Under the pieces are notes generated by a model, which made no database searches, had not been told where the DNA came from, and worked only from the letters and a program-made list of their open reading frames with translations. Position numbers and translations under genes: made by a program. Below are positions 25,880 through 33,956 of a stretch of DNA of 53,848 nt, piece by piece. The DNA comes from a virus: the IMG/VR virus record IMGVR_UViG_3300032829_000014, positions 1 to 53,848 of that record, one strand, 5' to 3'. Within the stretch, counting starts at the first letter, position 1; each line of letters opens with the position of its first letter.

Positions 25880-26557
25880 ATGATTTCATCAATAAATAAT
25901 AATATTAAATATATTGCTTTTACAATAAAACATCCATTTAAAAAACATAATTATATGATATTATATGATATAAATTTAAAATATAATGATTTAAAGGAAA
26001 CATTATGTCATGAATTTGTTCATATTGATCAATTAGAAAGAGGCGATATTATTGATCCACAAAATGGTGAATATGTTATTTATAAAAAAGATACATTTTT
26101 TTTAAATAAAGTAAAATATTTTGATAGGCCTTTTGAAATAGATGCATTTAATAAATCAAAAAATTTATTAAAAATATTAATTATGAAAATTTTAAGATTA
26201 TTTATTGTAAGACAATTTGCATTAGGACATATAATTAAAATATTTAAATTAGAAATAAGTATTTTAAAAGCTGCTCGAATTATGTTTCCTTATTTTTTAT
26301 TAAGTGCAATTTTTATAAAAAATGTAACACCTGATGTTTTTAATTGGTATGATTGGATATTATTAGGATTATGGATTTTTCAATTATGGATTGGCTTTTC
26401 ATGGTTTGGTTTAGGATATTTTGAATTATGGCCAATAAAATGGAAAGAATTAGATGAAGAACAAAAGTTACAATATGGATTTTTGAATTATGATAAATTA
26501 TCATATTATGAAAAAAATGAATATAAACTTATATCTAAAAAATATTTAAATAAATAA
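25880..26557 (+). CDS. HExxH metallopeptidase-like domain fused to a membrane domain
   Basis: 225 residues. The first part has CHEFVHIDQLERGDI near residue 41, an HExxH zinc-peptidase helix, with FDRPFEIDAFNKSK further on, where E could be the third zinc ligand, as in small gluzincin-like proteins. From about residue 100 (MKILRLFIVRQFALGHIIK) a membrane domain follows with hydrophobic helices (RIMFPYFLLSAIFI; WILLGLWIFQLWIGFSW) and a charged tail (PIKWKELDEEQKLQYG). The second part could once have been a separate holin-like protein. The frame is continuous with the lipoprotein gene upstream apart from one TAA. Confidence 0.6.
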   Translation: MISSINNNIKYIAFTIKHPFKKHNYMILYDINLKYNDLKETLCHEFVHIDQLERGDIIDPQNGEYVIYKKDTFFLNKVKYFDRPFEIDAFNKSKNLLKILIMKILRLFIVRQFALGHIIKIFKLEISILKAARIMFPYFLLSAIFIKNVTPDVFNWYDWILLGLWIFQLWIGFSWFGLGYFELWPIKWKELDEEQKLQYGFLNYDKLSYYEKNEYKLISKKYLNK

Positions 26558-26564
26558 TAAAATT

Positions 26565-26858
26565 ATGATGAAAATATTTGAATTTCAATGGATAGATGAT
26601 GAAAAAGAATGGATTGCTGCAAATACAATAATTGAAGCAATTCAAACATATTGTTTAATAACAGGTATTGATTTAATTGAATTAGATGCTGAAGGTGATA
26701 TTATTGAATTGCCTAAAGAAAAATGGTCTGAAATGAAAGTTATTAATACTGAATATGATCCAGAAGAAGATCCTGATGATTGGGAAGAAAAAACATATGA
26801 AGAATGGATGAAAGAGCATACAAAACCAGATATTATTGCAGGTACAATGTATGAATAA
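26565..26858 (+). CDS. Small acidic hypothetical protein
   Basis: A 97-residue, strongly acidic protein with Trp-rich segments (EFQWIDDEKEWIAANTIIEA; DPDDWEEKTYEEWMKEH). Such proteins are common in large phages and may mimic nucleic acid, but I cannot name a family. It begins 7 bases after the preceding stop. Confidence 0.65.
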   Translation: MMKIFEFQWIDDEKEWIAANTIIEAIQTYCLITGIDLIELDAEGDIIELPKEKWSEMKVINTEYDPEEDPDDWEEKTYEEWMKEHTKPDIIAGTMYE

Positions 26859-26884
26859 TTAATATTATAATAAATTATTAAATA

Positions 26885-27637
26885 ATGATAATAAATCAAG
26901 GCTATAATCATATTGAAATTTGTAAGCAAGCATTAATAGATGAAAATTTGTTTAATACTTTTAAAAGTAATAATAAGTATAGAATAATTTTAGAACATGT
27001 TGGATATGAAACAGGTTTAGAATATTTAAATAAAATTAAATCAAATAAAGATTACTCAATAATTGAAAAATGTTGGACTAAATTTTTAGAAAATGATGTT
27101 ATTGGTACTCCAATAAAATTTAAATATAATTTAAGTGATAATTTAATAAATACTAATGTTTCTCCAACTACATTAAGATATATTTCTATTGGATTAGATA
27201 TTATAAAATATATTCAAGAAAAAAAATTAAATAATATTAATATTTGTGAAATAGGAGGAGGATATGGTGGCCAAAGTAAGATATTATTTGATTTATGTAA
27301 TATTTTTAATATTAATATAATTAAATATAAAATTATTGATATTCCTGAAGTTAGTAAATTTCAAGAAAAATATTTAACAAAATTAAATATAAAAAATGTA
27401 ACTTTTGAATCTTGTTTAAGTATAAATATCGAAGAACATGATTTATTAATTTCAAATTATGCATTAGGTGAATTTAATAATGAAACTCAAGAAGAATATA
27501 TTGAAAAAGTTGTTAAATATTGTAAATATTATTATATGATATGGAATAATCATGGTATAAATGAATATTTTAAAGATGCAATAATATTACCAGAAATACC
27601 TGAAACAGCAGAATTTAATAAAGTAATATGTAAATAA
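26885..27637 (+). CDS. Putative sugar O-methyltransferase
   Basis: A 250-residue class I SAM methyltransferase. INICEIGGGYGGQSKILFDL at about residues 119-138 is the SAM-binding glycine loop, and KYKIIDIPEVSKFQEKYL gives the acidic residue after strand 2. HDLLISNYALGEFN is the strand-4 motif. The layout fits the 'putative sugar O-methyltransferase' family found in polysaccharide loci. It sits with glycosyltransferases and would cap a glycan. Confidence 0.7.
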   Translation: MIINQGYNHIEICKQALIDENLFNTFKSNNKYRIILEHVGYETGLEYLNKIKSNKDYSIIEKCWTKFLENDVIGTPIKFKYNLSDNLINTNVSPTTLRYISIGLDIIKYIQEKKLNNINICEIGGGYGGQSKILFDLCNIFNINIIKYKIIDIPEVSKFQEKYLTKLNIKNVTFESCLSINIEEHDLLISNYALGEFNNETQEEYIEKVVKYCKYYYMIWNNHGINEYFKDAIILPEIPETAEFNKVICK

Positions 27638-27652
27638 TATATATATAAAATT

Positions 27653-27790
27653 ATGAATAAAAATACTAATAAAGTAGATAATCTTAAGAATTCATTATCT
27701 ATTGAAGAAATTAAAAAATTAATTTATCAATTTAAGGAAGAAGAATTACCATATGCAGATGCACCTTTTCATTTTCAAGCTGAAATTTGG
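27653..27790 (+). pseudogene. 5' part of a small gene interrupted by the IS607-type element
   Basis: 46 codons starting MNKNTNKVDNLKNSLSIEE and ending HFQAEIW, where the TGG codon supplies the GG at which the element sits. In the present sequence translation runs 5 codons into the element and stops. Joining codon 46 directly to the ATA at 29687 restores a 68-codon frame that ends at 29755. The function of the original small protein is unknown. Confidence 0.65.
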
Positions 27791-27845
27791 TCTATAAATT
27801 ATTTTTAATAAAAAATAGAAAATTATATCTTTTAATGAAAATTTT

Positions 27846-27860
27846 ACTATTTATAATAAA
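27846..27860 (+). promoter_or_regulatory. ACTATTTATAATAAA motif before tnpA
   Basis: This is the same motif proposed as a phage late promoter (compare 1066 and 15262), here 9 bases before the tnpA start and inside the element. Either the element uses the phage's late promoter type, or the motif is a more general AT-rich start signal. Its presence inside a transposon is a caution for the late-promoter reading. Confidence 0.3.
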
Positions 27861-27869
27861 TATTATTTT

Positions 27870-28439
27870 ATGCAAAATTATATAAAATTATCGGAATATG
27901 CAAGAAAAAAATCAATAACTTATAAAACAGCATGGAATCATTTTAAAAAAGGAATGATTGATGGTGCTTTTTTAGATAATACTAATCATGTGTTAATACC
28001 TATTAACAATAATTTAAATAATAATTGTATTATATATGCCAGAGTATCATCAAATGATAGAAAACAATCATTAATTGATCAACAAAAAAGATTGGAAGAA
28101 TTTGCAAATTTAAAAGGTTATAATATTGTTGGTTCATATAAAGAAATTGCTTCTGGTATGAATGATAAAAGAATTATTTTAAATAAAATATTAAATAATG
28201 ATGATTGGAATATACTTATTATTGAAAATAAAGATAGATTAACCAGATTTGGGTTTAATTATATTAAAACTTTATTAAATAAACAAAATAAAGAAATCAT
28301 TATACTTAATACTATAGATAATGATAAACAAGATTTAATGAAAGATTTAATATCAATATTCTATTCCTTTTCTGCCAGAATGTATGGCCTAAGAAGAAAA
28401 AAAAATAAACAAGATATAATTAAATTTATTGAAAATTAA
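27870..28439 (+). CDS. tnpA: IS607 TnpA, serine recombinase
   Basis: A 189-residue transposase of the IS607 type. Residues 1-45 are a MerR-like DNA-binding helix-turn-helix (YIKLSEYARKKSITYKTAWN). Residues 53-189 are a small resolvase domain with the catalytic serine in IIYARVSSNDRKQS (S60), then LIDQQKRLEEFANLKGYN, SGMNDKR and IIENKDRLTRFG with the active-site arginines. It cuts and rejoins the element at GG. It is followed 9 bases later by tnpB. Confidence 0.92.
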   Translation: MQNYIKLSEYARKKSITYKTAWNHFKKGMIDGAFLDNTNHVLIPINNNLNNNCIIYARVSSNDRKQSLIDQQKRLEEFANLKGYNIVGSYKEIASGMNDKRIILNKILNNDDWNILIIENKDRLTRFGFNYIKTLLNKQNKEIIILNTIDNDKQDLMKDLISIFYSFSARMYGLRRKKNKQDIIKFIEN

Positions 28440-28448
28440 AAATAATTA

Positions 28449-29690
28449 TTGCAATTAGTTGAACAACATATTATAAAATCTAATAATCCTTTCTTTAAAG
28501 AATGTGATAATATTTGTTTTAAATCAAAAAATTTATATAATTCTTGTTTATATAATATCAGACAAGAATATATAAATAATAAAATAAATATTATTAATAA
28601 TTTATATCATATAATGAAAAATACTGATGAATATAAATCATTGCCAAGAAAAGTATCATCATCAGTATTATTAATGGTTCAAAAAAATTTTAAATCATTT
28701 TTTAATTCATTAAAAGAATATAATAAAAACTTAAATAAATTTAAAAATAGACCACATTTACCAAAATATTTGGATAAAATTGATGGAAGATATATGGTTT
28801 CATATACCAATCAAGCAATATCTAAAAAAATATTTAAAAAAGTTAATAAAATTAAATTATCACAATCTAATATTGAATTTAAAACAAAAATTAATGATTT
28901 TAATATTATAGATTGTATAAGAATAGTACCTAAAATAGGTTATTATGTTATTGAAATTGTTTATACTATTAAAGAAAAAGGATTATTAAATGATAATAAT
29001 CAATATTTAAGTATTGATATAGGATTAAATAATTTAGCTACATTAACAAGTAATAAAATTAATTTTGACCCAATAATTATAAATGGTAAGCCATTAAAAA
29101 ATATAAATCAATATTATAATAAAAAAAGATCAGATTTACAATCAATATTAAAAATTAGAAATAATAAAAATAATTCAAATAAATTAAATTTATTAACATT
29201 AAAAAGAAAAAATAAGATAGATAATTATTTACATAAAGCAAGTAAAAATATAATTAATATATGTAATGAAAATAATATAAATACGATAATAATAGGTAAA
29301 AATGATAATTGGAAACAAGATATAAATATAGGTAAAACAAATAATCAGAATTTTGTAAATATACCACATAGTAGATTTATAGAGATAATAAAGTATAAAT
29401 GCGAAATAAGTGGTATAAAATTTATAACTATAGAAGAAAGTTATACAAGTAAAGCAAGTTTTTTAGATTTAGATAAGATACCAAATTATAGTAAAAATAA
29501 TAAAACTAATTATAATTTTAATGGTAAAAGAATATCAAGAGGGTTATATAAAACTAATAAAGGTATAATTATAAATGCTGATGTAAATGGTAGTTATAAC
29601 ATATTAAGAAAAGCAATTCCAAAAGTATTTTCCAATGGGGTAGAGGGTGTTAGAGTACATCCAAAAATCATAAAAATTTTAAAGGGATAA
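28449..29690 (+). CDS. tnpB: IS607-associated TnpB nuclease
   Basis: A 413-residue TnpB with a TTG start, supported because the family begins MQLVEQHIIK. RuvC residues: D190 in YLSIDIGLNN and D378 in INADVNGSYNI. At the usual second site the sequence is IIIGKNDNWKQ without Glu. A Glu pair at 329-330 (ITIEESYTSKASFLD) lies further on, a rearranged arrangement I recall for IS607-linked TnpBs. No CxxC zinc ribbon is present. The end (FSNGVEGVRVHPK) is typical of this branch. It probably uses a guide RNA from its own 3' end. Confidence 0.88.
   Translation: MQLVEQHIIKSNNPFFKECDNICFKSKNLYNSCLYNIRQEYINNKINIINNLYHIMKNTDEYKSLPRKVSSSVLLMVQKNFKSFFNSLKEYNKNLNKFKNRPHLPKYLDKIDGRYMVSYTNQAISKKIFKKVNKIKLSQSNIEFKTKINDFNIIDCIRIVPKIGYYVIEIVYTIKEKGLLNDNNQYLSIDIGLNNLATLTSNKINFDPIIINGKPLKNINQYYNKKRSDLQSILKIRNNKNNSNKLNLLTLKRKNKIDNYLHKASKNIINICNENNINTIIIGKNDNWKQDINIGKTNNQNFVNIPHSRFIEIIKYKCEISGIKFITIEESYTSKASFLDLDKIPNYSKNNKTNYNFNGKRISRGLYKTNKGIIINADVNGSYNILRKAIPKVFSNGVEGVRVHPKIIKILKG
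29590..29686 (+). ncRNA. Probable guide (omega) RNA region at the 3' end of the IS607 element
   Basis: TnpB guide RNAs normally overlap the last part of tnpB and reach the right end of the element, with the guide read from flanking DNA. The extent here is inferred from that rule and from the right end fixed at 29686; I did not resolve a fold. The GC-richer stretch CAATGGGGTAGAGGGTG near 29633 would be its core. The guide would begin at 29687. Confidence 0.35.
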
Positions 29691-29755
29691 TATTATATAT
29701 TATTTCATACTCTGGAATGGAAGAATTTATTCAATGGTTAGAAACTAAAAAATAA
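29687..29755 (+). pseudogene. 3' part of the small gene interrupted by the IS607 element
   Basis: Reading from 29687 in the frame set by the excised junction gives IILYIISYSGMEEFIQWLE and then TKK-stop. Together with 27653-27790 it would form a 68-residue protein. This fragment has no usable start codon near its beginning. Confidence 0.6.
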
Positions 29756-29849
29756 TAAAATGAGTACAAATAATTGGGATGATAAAATTTTTGGAGGATT
29801 AAGTAAAAATTAAATAAGAAAAATATCAAAAGGTTTGTTTTATGATTAT

Positions 29850-30137
29850 ATGATTTTTGCTACTTTGACAGATTGTGAAAATATTGATGATGAAAATTCA
29901 ATATTAATTATTGAATTAGCAAACGCCAATATTAACAAATTAAATAAAATAATGGGTGAAATTTATGCCGAAAAATTATCTTCAGAATCTAAAACACATA
30001 AATTTATATTTAATAGTTACAAAACAGATAAAAATATTGTTGATTTACATGAATATGAATCATCAAAAATATCTATTGGAACATATACTGAAATAACAGA
30101 TGTTTATATTGTTTTAGATGTAAAAAAAATAATATAA
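29850..30137 (+). CDS. Hypothetical protein
   Basis: About 95 residues from the ATG at 29850 (MIFATLTDCENIDD); a TTG at 29835 is the other possible start. It is an acidic alpha/beta protein with no recognised family. It is the first intact gene after the IS607 insertion. Confidence 0.6.
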   Translation: MIFATLTDCENIDDENSILIIELANANINKLNKIMGEIYAEKLSSESKTHKFIFNSYKTDKNIVDLHEYESSKISIGTYTEITDVYIVLDVKKII

Positions 30138-30166
30138 AATTTAAAAACTTTAATAAAATTTATAAT

Positions 30167-30757
30167 ATGAGTTCTCAATCACAAGTAGGCCAAGATTTAT
30201 GGGCTTTAGAAGTATTAAAAAATAAAAAAAATGGATTTTTTATTGATATTGGAGCACATAATGGAGTATTTTTTAGTAATACATATATGTTTGAAAAAGA
30301 ATACGAATGGAATGGGTTAGCTATTGAAGCTGATCCTGTTTTATTTGAATCATTAAAGAAAAATAGAAATTGTATATGTATTAATAAAGCAATTACAAAT
30401 TATAATGGTAAATGTAAATTTGATGGTAAAATTTGTAATTCAAATAGTAGTATTGAAGTTGATGGAATAACATTAAGTGAATTGTTTAAGCAATATAATG
30501 TTCCTAAAGTTATTGATTATATATCTTTAGATATTGAAGGTGGAGAATATAATGCATTATTAGGTTTTCCATTTAATGAATATAAATTTTTAACATTAAC
30601 TGTTGAACATAATATATATAATGGAGATAAACAAAATTTAATAAATAAAGAAAAAATATTTGATTTATTAACAAATAATAATTATTTTCGTATAAAAAAT
30701 AATGTTGCTGATAATGGTAATGAATTTGAAGATTGGTATATTTTAAAAAATATATAA
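30167..30757 (+). CDS. FkbM-family methyltransferase
   Basis: A 196-residue SAM methyltransferase of the FkbM type. SQVGQDLWALEVLKNKKNG and FFIDIGAHNGVFFSNTYMFE (SAM loop) open the domain. AIEADPVLFESLKKNRNCI, then DYISLDIEGGEYNALLGF, which carries the conserved D-EG-E, complete it. FkbM enzymes O-methylate sugars and related hydroxyl groups. A second, distinct FkbM enzyme is encoded at 40503. Confidence 0.88.
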   Translation: MSSQSQVGQDLWALEVLKNKKNGFFIDIGAHNGVFFSNTYMFEKEYEWNGLAIEADPVLFESLKKNRNCICINKAITNYNGKCKFDGKICNSNSSIEVDGITLSELFKQYNVPKVIDYISLDIEGGEYNALLGFPFNEYKFLTLTVEHNIYNGDKQNLINKEKIFDLLTNNNYFRIKNNVADNGNEFEDWYILKNI

Positions 30758-30759
30758 TT

Positions 30760-30773
30760 TCTACTATAGTAGA
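30760..30773. repeat. Perfect palindrome TCTACTATAGTAGA
   Basis: A 14-base perfect palindrome just after the FkbM gene and 69 bases before the next gene. A related site with arms ATCTAC and GTAGAT lies at about 4658-4671. It could be an operator or a short RNA hairpin; there is no T-run to make it a terminator. Confidence 0.4.
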
Positions 30774-30841
30774 TAAGATTTTGATAATAAAATTATTTTA
30801 AAGAAAATTTACTAAATAATAAATAAATTAAAATAAAAAAC

Positions 30842-31216
30842 ATGAAAATAAACGTAGTTGAAGAAAAAGTTGATTTTGAAGAAAAGGAACTCGAAATTAA
30901 ATTTCCATTTTATTATCAAATGGAATTATCTAATGATGATGAATCTTATAAACATCTTTATACTAAAGTAACTGAAGATGGTAAAATAGTTAAAATTGTT
31001 GAAATTTGTCTTCATGATGAACATGAAATTTTTACTATTGATGTTGGTTATATTGATTTAGAAGATTTAGATTATGAAGATGAATTAAATCTTATTTTTC
31101 AAAATGAAAAAAATTTTGAATTGTCTGAAGAAGAATATAGTGAAATTGAAAATAGATTTTTAAATTTTGTTAATGAAAATTTTAAAAATAGTTTATTTGC
31201 TATTGGAACAAATTAA
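30842..31216 (+). CDS. Acidic hypothetical protein
   Basis: A 124-residue, very acidic protein (many Glu/Asp; TIDVGYIDLEDLDYEDELNL in the middle). No family is recognised. It starts after an 84-base gap that contains the palindrome at 30760, so it may head a new transcript. Confidence 0.65.
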   Translation: MKINVVEEKVDFEEKELEIKFPFYYQMELSNDDESYKHLYTKVTEDGKIVKIVEICLHDEHEIFTIDVGYIDLEDLDYEDELNLIFQNEKNFELSEEEYSEIENRFLNFVNENFKNSLFAIGTN

Positions 31217-31225
31217 AAAAATATT

Positions 31226-31414
31226 ATGAAAGAAAAGGGTTTTAAAGTGTATTGTAAATCTTGTAAAAGAAATCATATAATGATAATGCAACCTTGTCCA
31301 GATTGTGAAATTTCTTTTACACCACAACCTAAAAGTGATAAAGTTTATGATAAATGTATGTCATTACATTATTGTTGTGAAGGTTGTGAAGCATATAAAG
31401 ATCATTTAAGATAA
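31226..31414 (+). CDS. Small zinc-ribbon protein
   Basis: 62 residues with four Cys pairs: YCKSCKRN, QPCPDCE, then DKCMSLHYCC and EGCEAY. It probably binds one or two zinc ions. The partner is unknown. Confidence 0.65.
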   Translation: MKEKGFKVYCKSCKRNHIMIMQPCPDCEISFTPQPKSDKVYDKCMSLHYCCEGCEAYKDHLR

Positions 31415-31447
31415 AATAAATTAAATTAAAATTTAAAACTAAATAAA

Positions 31448-31669
31448 ATGATTATAATTATTTTAGCTATTGTGTGGTATATAATAGGATGTTTATCTTT
31501 TATATATTGGTGGATAAAAGAATTTGATTTTGATGTAAGTTGTATAATTATTATGTTGAGTGCAGGTGTTTTAGGCTTACTTGCTTGGCCAATAGGTTAT
31601 ATAATACATGGTGATAAATCTAAAATTTTTAATAGTAATAAAGTTTTAATAAAACAACGTAAAAAATAA
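31448..31669 (+). CDS. Small membrane protein, two TM helices
   Basis: 73 residues: one hydrophobic helix at the N-terminus (MIIIILAIVWYIIGCLSFIY) and a second in the middle (CIIIMLSAGVLGLLAWPIGY), with a basic C-terminus. No family is named; possibly an inner-membrane protein affecting superinfection or lysis. Confidence 0.6.
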   Translation: MIIIILAIVWYIIGCLSFIYWWIKEFDFDVSCIIIMLSAGVLGLLAWPIGYIIHGDKSKIFNSNKVLIKQRKK

Positions 31670-31675
31670 AATTTT

Positions 31676-31816
31676 ATGAAAATTAAAAATATTTATACTG
31701 AAGTATCATATTGGGATGAATTTAATAAAAATAATTTTCCTTGGTTTAAAAAAGGTAAAATGAAAAGAATGTTAAGAAAAAGATTTATAAAAAATCAAAT
31801 TAAAAATAATGAATAA
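31676..31816 (+). CDS. Very small basic protein
   Basis: 46 codons starting MKIKNIYTEVSYWDEFNKN and then turning strongly basic (KKGKMKRMLRKRFIKNQ). It has normal local spacing (6 bases after the previous stop) and overlaps the next gene's start by 8 bases, in keeping with a real translated gene. The function is unknown. Confidence 0.5.
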   Translation: MKIKNIYTEVSYWDEFNKNNFPWFKKGKMKRMLRKRFIKNQIKNNE

Positions 31817-32549
31817 TAGAGATGTATCAGTAATATTAAATGTTTATAAGCGTCCAGAAACATTAGAATTACAAATTAATTCTATATTAAATCAAACATA
31901 TAAAATAAAGCCAGAAAATATACATGTTTGGTATAATAAATCAGATGTTATACAAAATCTACCAAAAAATGAACAAATAAAAACATATAATTGTAATTGG
32001 AATACTAAATTTTTTGGAAGATTTACAATTCCTTTATTATTAGATACAGAATTTATTGCAATGTTTGATGATGATATGTTACCGGGTAGTAGATGGATTG
32101 AAAATTGCATTGATTCAATTGAAAAAGTTAATGGTATAATGGGTGGTAGCGGTGTTATATTAGATAAAAAAGCTTATTTTCCAAATCATAAAGTTGGATG
32201 GAATGGTTTACATAGTAATAAGATTGAAAGAGTTGATCTTGTTGGCCATGCATGGTTCTATAGAAGAGAATGGATAAAATATTTTTGGATGAATAAACCA
32301 TATAATATGAATAATGGTGAAGATATTCATTTTTCATATATGTGTCAAAAATATGAAAATATAAATACATTTGTACCACCACATCCAAATACTGATATGT
32401 CATTTTGGTCTACAGATCCAAAATTTGGAACAGAAAAAGGTATGGATAATAATGCAAGTTCATTAATTATTAATAATCATATTAGTGTAAGAGATGAAAT
32501 TTGTAAATATTATATATATAATGGATGGAATACAGTAAATTTAATTTAA
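31809..32549 (+). CDS. Glycosyltransferase, GT2-like
   Basis: A 246-residue protein. VSVILNVYKRPETLELQIN at the start is a GT-A nucleotide-binding strand and loop. FIAMFDDDMLPGSRWIENC at about residues 79-97 is the D-D-D metal site. GHAWFYRREWIKYFW and NNGEDIHFSYMCQKY in the second half are typical acceptor-side motifs of such enzymes (the 'GED' catalytic region). It is part of the main sugar cluster. Confidence 0.82.
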   Translation: MNNRDVSVILNVYKRPETLELQINSILNQTYKIKPENIHVWYNKSDVIQNLPKNEQIKTYNCNWNTKFFGRFTIPLLLDTEFIAMFDDDMLPGSRWIENCIDSIEKVNGIMGGSGVILDKKAYFPNHKVGWNGLHSNKIERVDLVGHAWFYRREWIKYFWMNKPYNMNNGEDIHFSYMCQKYENINTFVPPHPNTDMSFWSTDPKFGTEKGMDNNASSLIINNHISVRDEICKYYIYNGWNTVNLI

Positions 32550-32556
32550 AATAAAT

Positions 32557-33390
32557 ATGTTAAAAGAAGCTTATAATAATAATGATATTGATTTATTAAT
32601 TATTTATTTAAAAAAATTAATAAAAAAAGAAATAAAATTAAATAATATTTTTATATTAAAACATAAAATAAAAAATGAAAAGCAATATATAAATTATATT
32701 AAATCTAATATACAAGCTGCAATAATTTATCTTAATTTTTTAAAAGATGAAATGATTATTAAAGAAAATGTTTTAAATTGTGTAATAGCTGATTTAATAC
32801 CATATATTGAAGAATTAGATAAAAATGAAGATTTGACTTTTTTATTTGCTAATACTAATGTATTATCATCTTCAATACATTATAAACATGTTGAAGAATT
32901 ATTTTATAATAGAGAATTAAGAAATGATCATAAAGATCATTATAATATTAATATTTTAATACTTTATGGTATTAGATTAGCTTTAGAAAAAAGAATATTA
33001 GGCATTTTAGGTATAAGACAAATACAAAAAAATAATAAGCCAATAATAGGTACATCAAAATTATTAGAAATTATAAAAAAATTAAAAAATATTGAATATA
33101 ATAATATTGATTGGAATTTAATAATTAAAATTAATAATTGGTTGAATTATTATATTCATAATCAAATAAGACCTGAATCATGGATAATTCATCAAGTTTT
33201 TATAGTATTAAATAATTTATTTAATTCAAAACAATATAAAAATATTTGTAGTATTTATGGTTCAACAATAATAAATGATATGAATAAATTAGATGATGAA
33301 ATAAAAAACAAAATATATAAAAAATTTGGTGAAGAAATTAAAATAATTTATGATAGTGTGACTACTAGAGAATTATTAGAAATTAAATAA
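32557..33390 (+). CDS. Hypothetical helical protein
   Basis: A 277-residue protein, almost all helix, rich in Ile, Asn, Lys and Leu. No motif is recognised. It begins 7 bases after the GT2-like gene, so it may be an accessory to it or an unrelated passenger. Confidence 0.65.
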   Translation: MLKEAYNNNDIDLLIIYLKKLIKKEIKLNNIFILKHKIKNEKQYINYIKSNIQAAIIYLNFLKDEMIIKENVLNCVIADLIPYIEELDKNEDLTFLFANTNVLSSSIHYKHVEELFYNRELRNDHKDHYNINILILYGIRLALEKRILGILGIRQIQKNNKPIIGTSKLLEIIKKLKNIEYNNIDWNLIIKINNWLNYYIHNQIRPESWIIHQVFIVLNNLFNSKQYKNICSIYGSTIINDMNKLDDEIKNKIYKKFGEEIKIIYDSVTTRELLEIK

Positions 33391-33405
33391 TAAATATAAT
33401 TATAT

Positions 33406-33951
33406 ATGAAAAAATTTAAAATAGAAGTTATTCGTACAGATTTTTATGAAATTGAAGTTGATGAAAATGTTTGGACAAAAGAAGAATTAAAAAAATGGTC
33501 TAATGTATTTTATCCAGCTGAAAATCAAAAAGAATTAGCTGAAAATTTAGCTAATTCAATTATGAGACTTGGTAGTGATTATGGTTTTATTGAAGGTTTT
33601 GGTTATGTAAAAACTTTTAGATGTGATGGAAGTCAAAGAAAACATTTTGAAGGATTAAAAGAAGTTCCAGATGATAAATATGCAAATGGAATTTCAATAA
33701 AAATTATTAATGAAAATGATGATTATGAAATTAATTCTTATGAAGTAAATAATATGAATAAAGATTTAACATTATTAGAAAGAAGAATAATAGCAAAAAA
33801 TACATTATCTGCATATAAATGGTATAAAATAATTAAAATGGGGCATAAAAAAGAAACATATGATTATTTTAAAATTCCTAAATATTATTATGAATTAAAA
33901 TTTTATTTAAAAAATAATCCAATTATAACAAAATTTTTACATTTAATTTAA
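33406..33951 (+). CDS. Hypothetical protein, possibly two parts
   Basis: 181 residues. The first 75 (FKIEVIRTDFYEIEVDENVW, then LGSDYGFIEGFGYVKTF) look like a small phage protein in their own right. The last 65 (from MNKDLTLLERRIIAKNTL) are basic and helical. It may be a fusion of two small phage proteins. No function is assigned. Confidence 0.6.
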   Translation: MKKFKIEVIRTDFYEIEVDENVWTKEELKKWSNVFYPAENQKELAENLANSIMRLGSDYGFIEGFGYVKTFRCDGSQRKHFEGLKEVPDDKYANGISIKIINENDDYEINSYEVNNMNKDLTLLERRIIAKNTLSAYKWYKIIKMGHKKETYDYFKIPKYYYELKFYLKNNPIITKFLHLI

Positions 33952-33956
33952 ATAAT

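Larger units (their letters stand above)
27791..29686 (+). mobile_element. IS607-type transposable element (tnpA + tnpB)
   Basis: About 1.9 kb carrying a serine-recombinase TnpA and a TnpB in the usual order and orientation. Left edge: TTTGG|TCTATAAA; right edge: AAAGGG|ATAATATT. IS607 elements are known to integrate at GG dinucleotides without target duplication or terminal inverted repeats. Removing exactly this segment leaves the flanking small gene in frame, which independently fixes both ends. The TnpB stop codon is supplied partly by flanking DNA. Confidence 0.75.

Noticed and set aside
26642-26929. Leftward 95-codon frame opposite the acidic protein gene
   Set aside because: Ser-rich antisense of Glu/Asp codons, in a region of uniformly rightward genes.
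29760-29813. 17-codon frame MSTNNWDDKIFGGLSKN after the interrupted gene
   Set aside because: It has a typical leader but is too short to support; it may be a leader peptide or chance.
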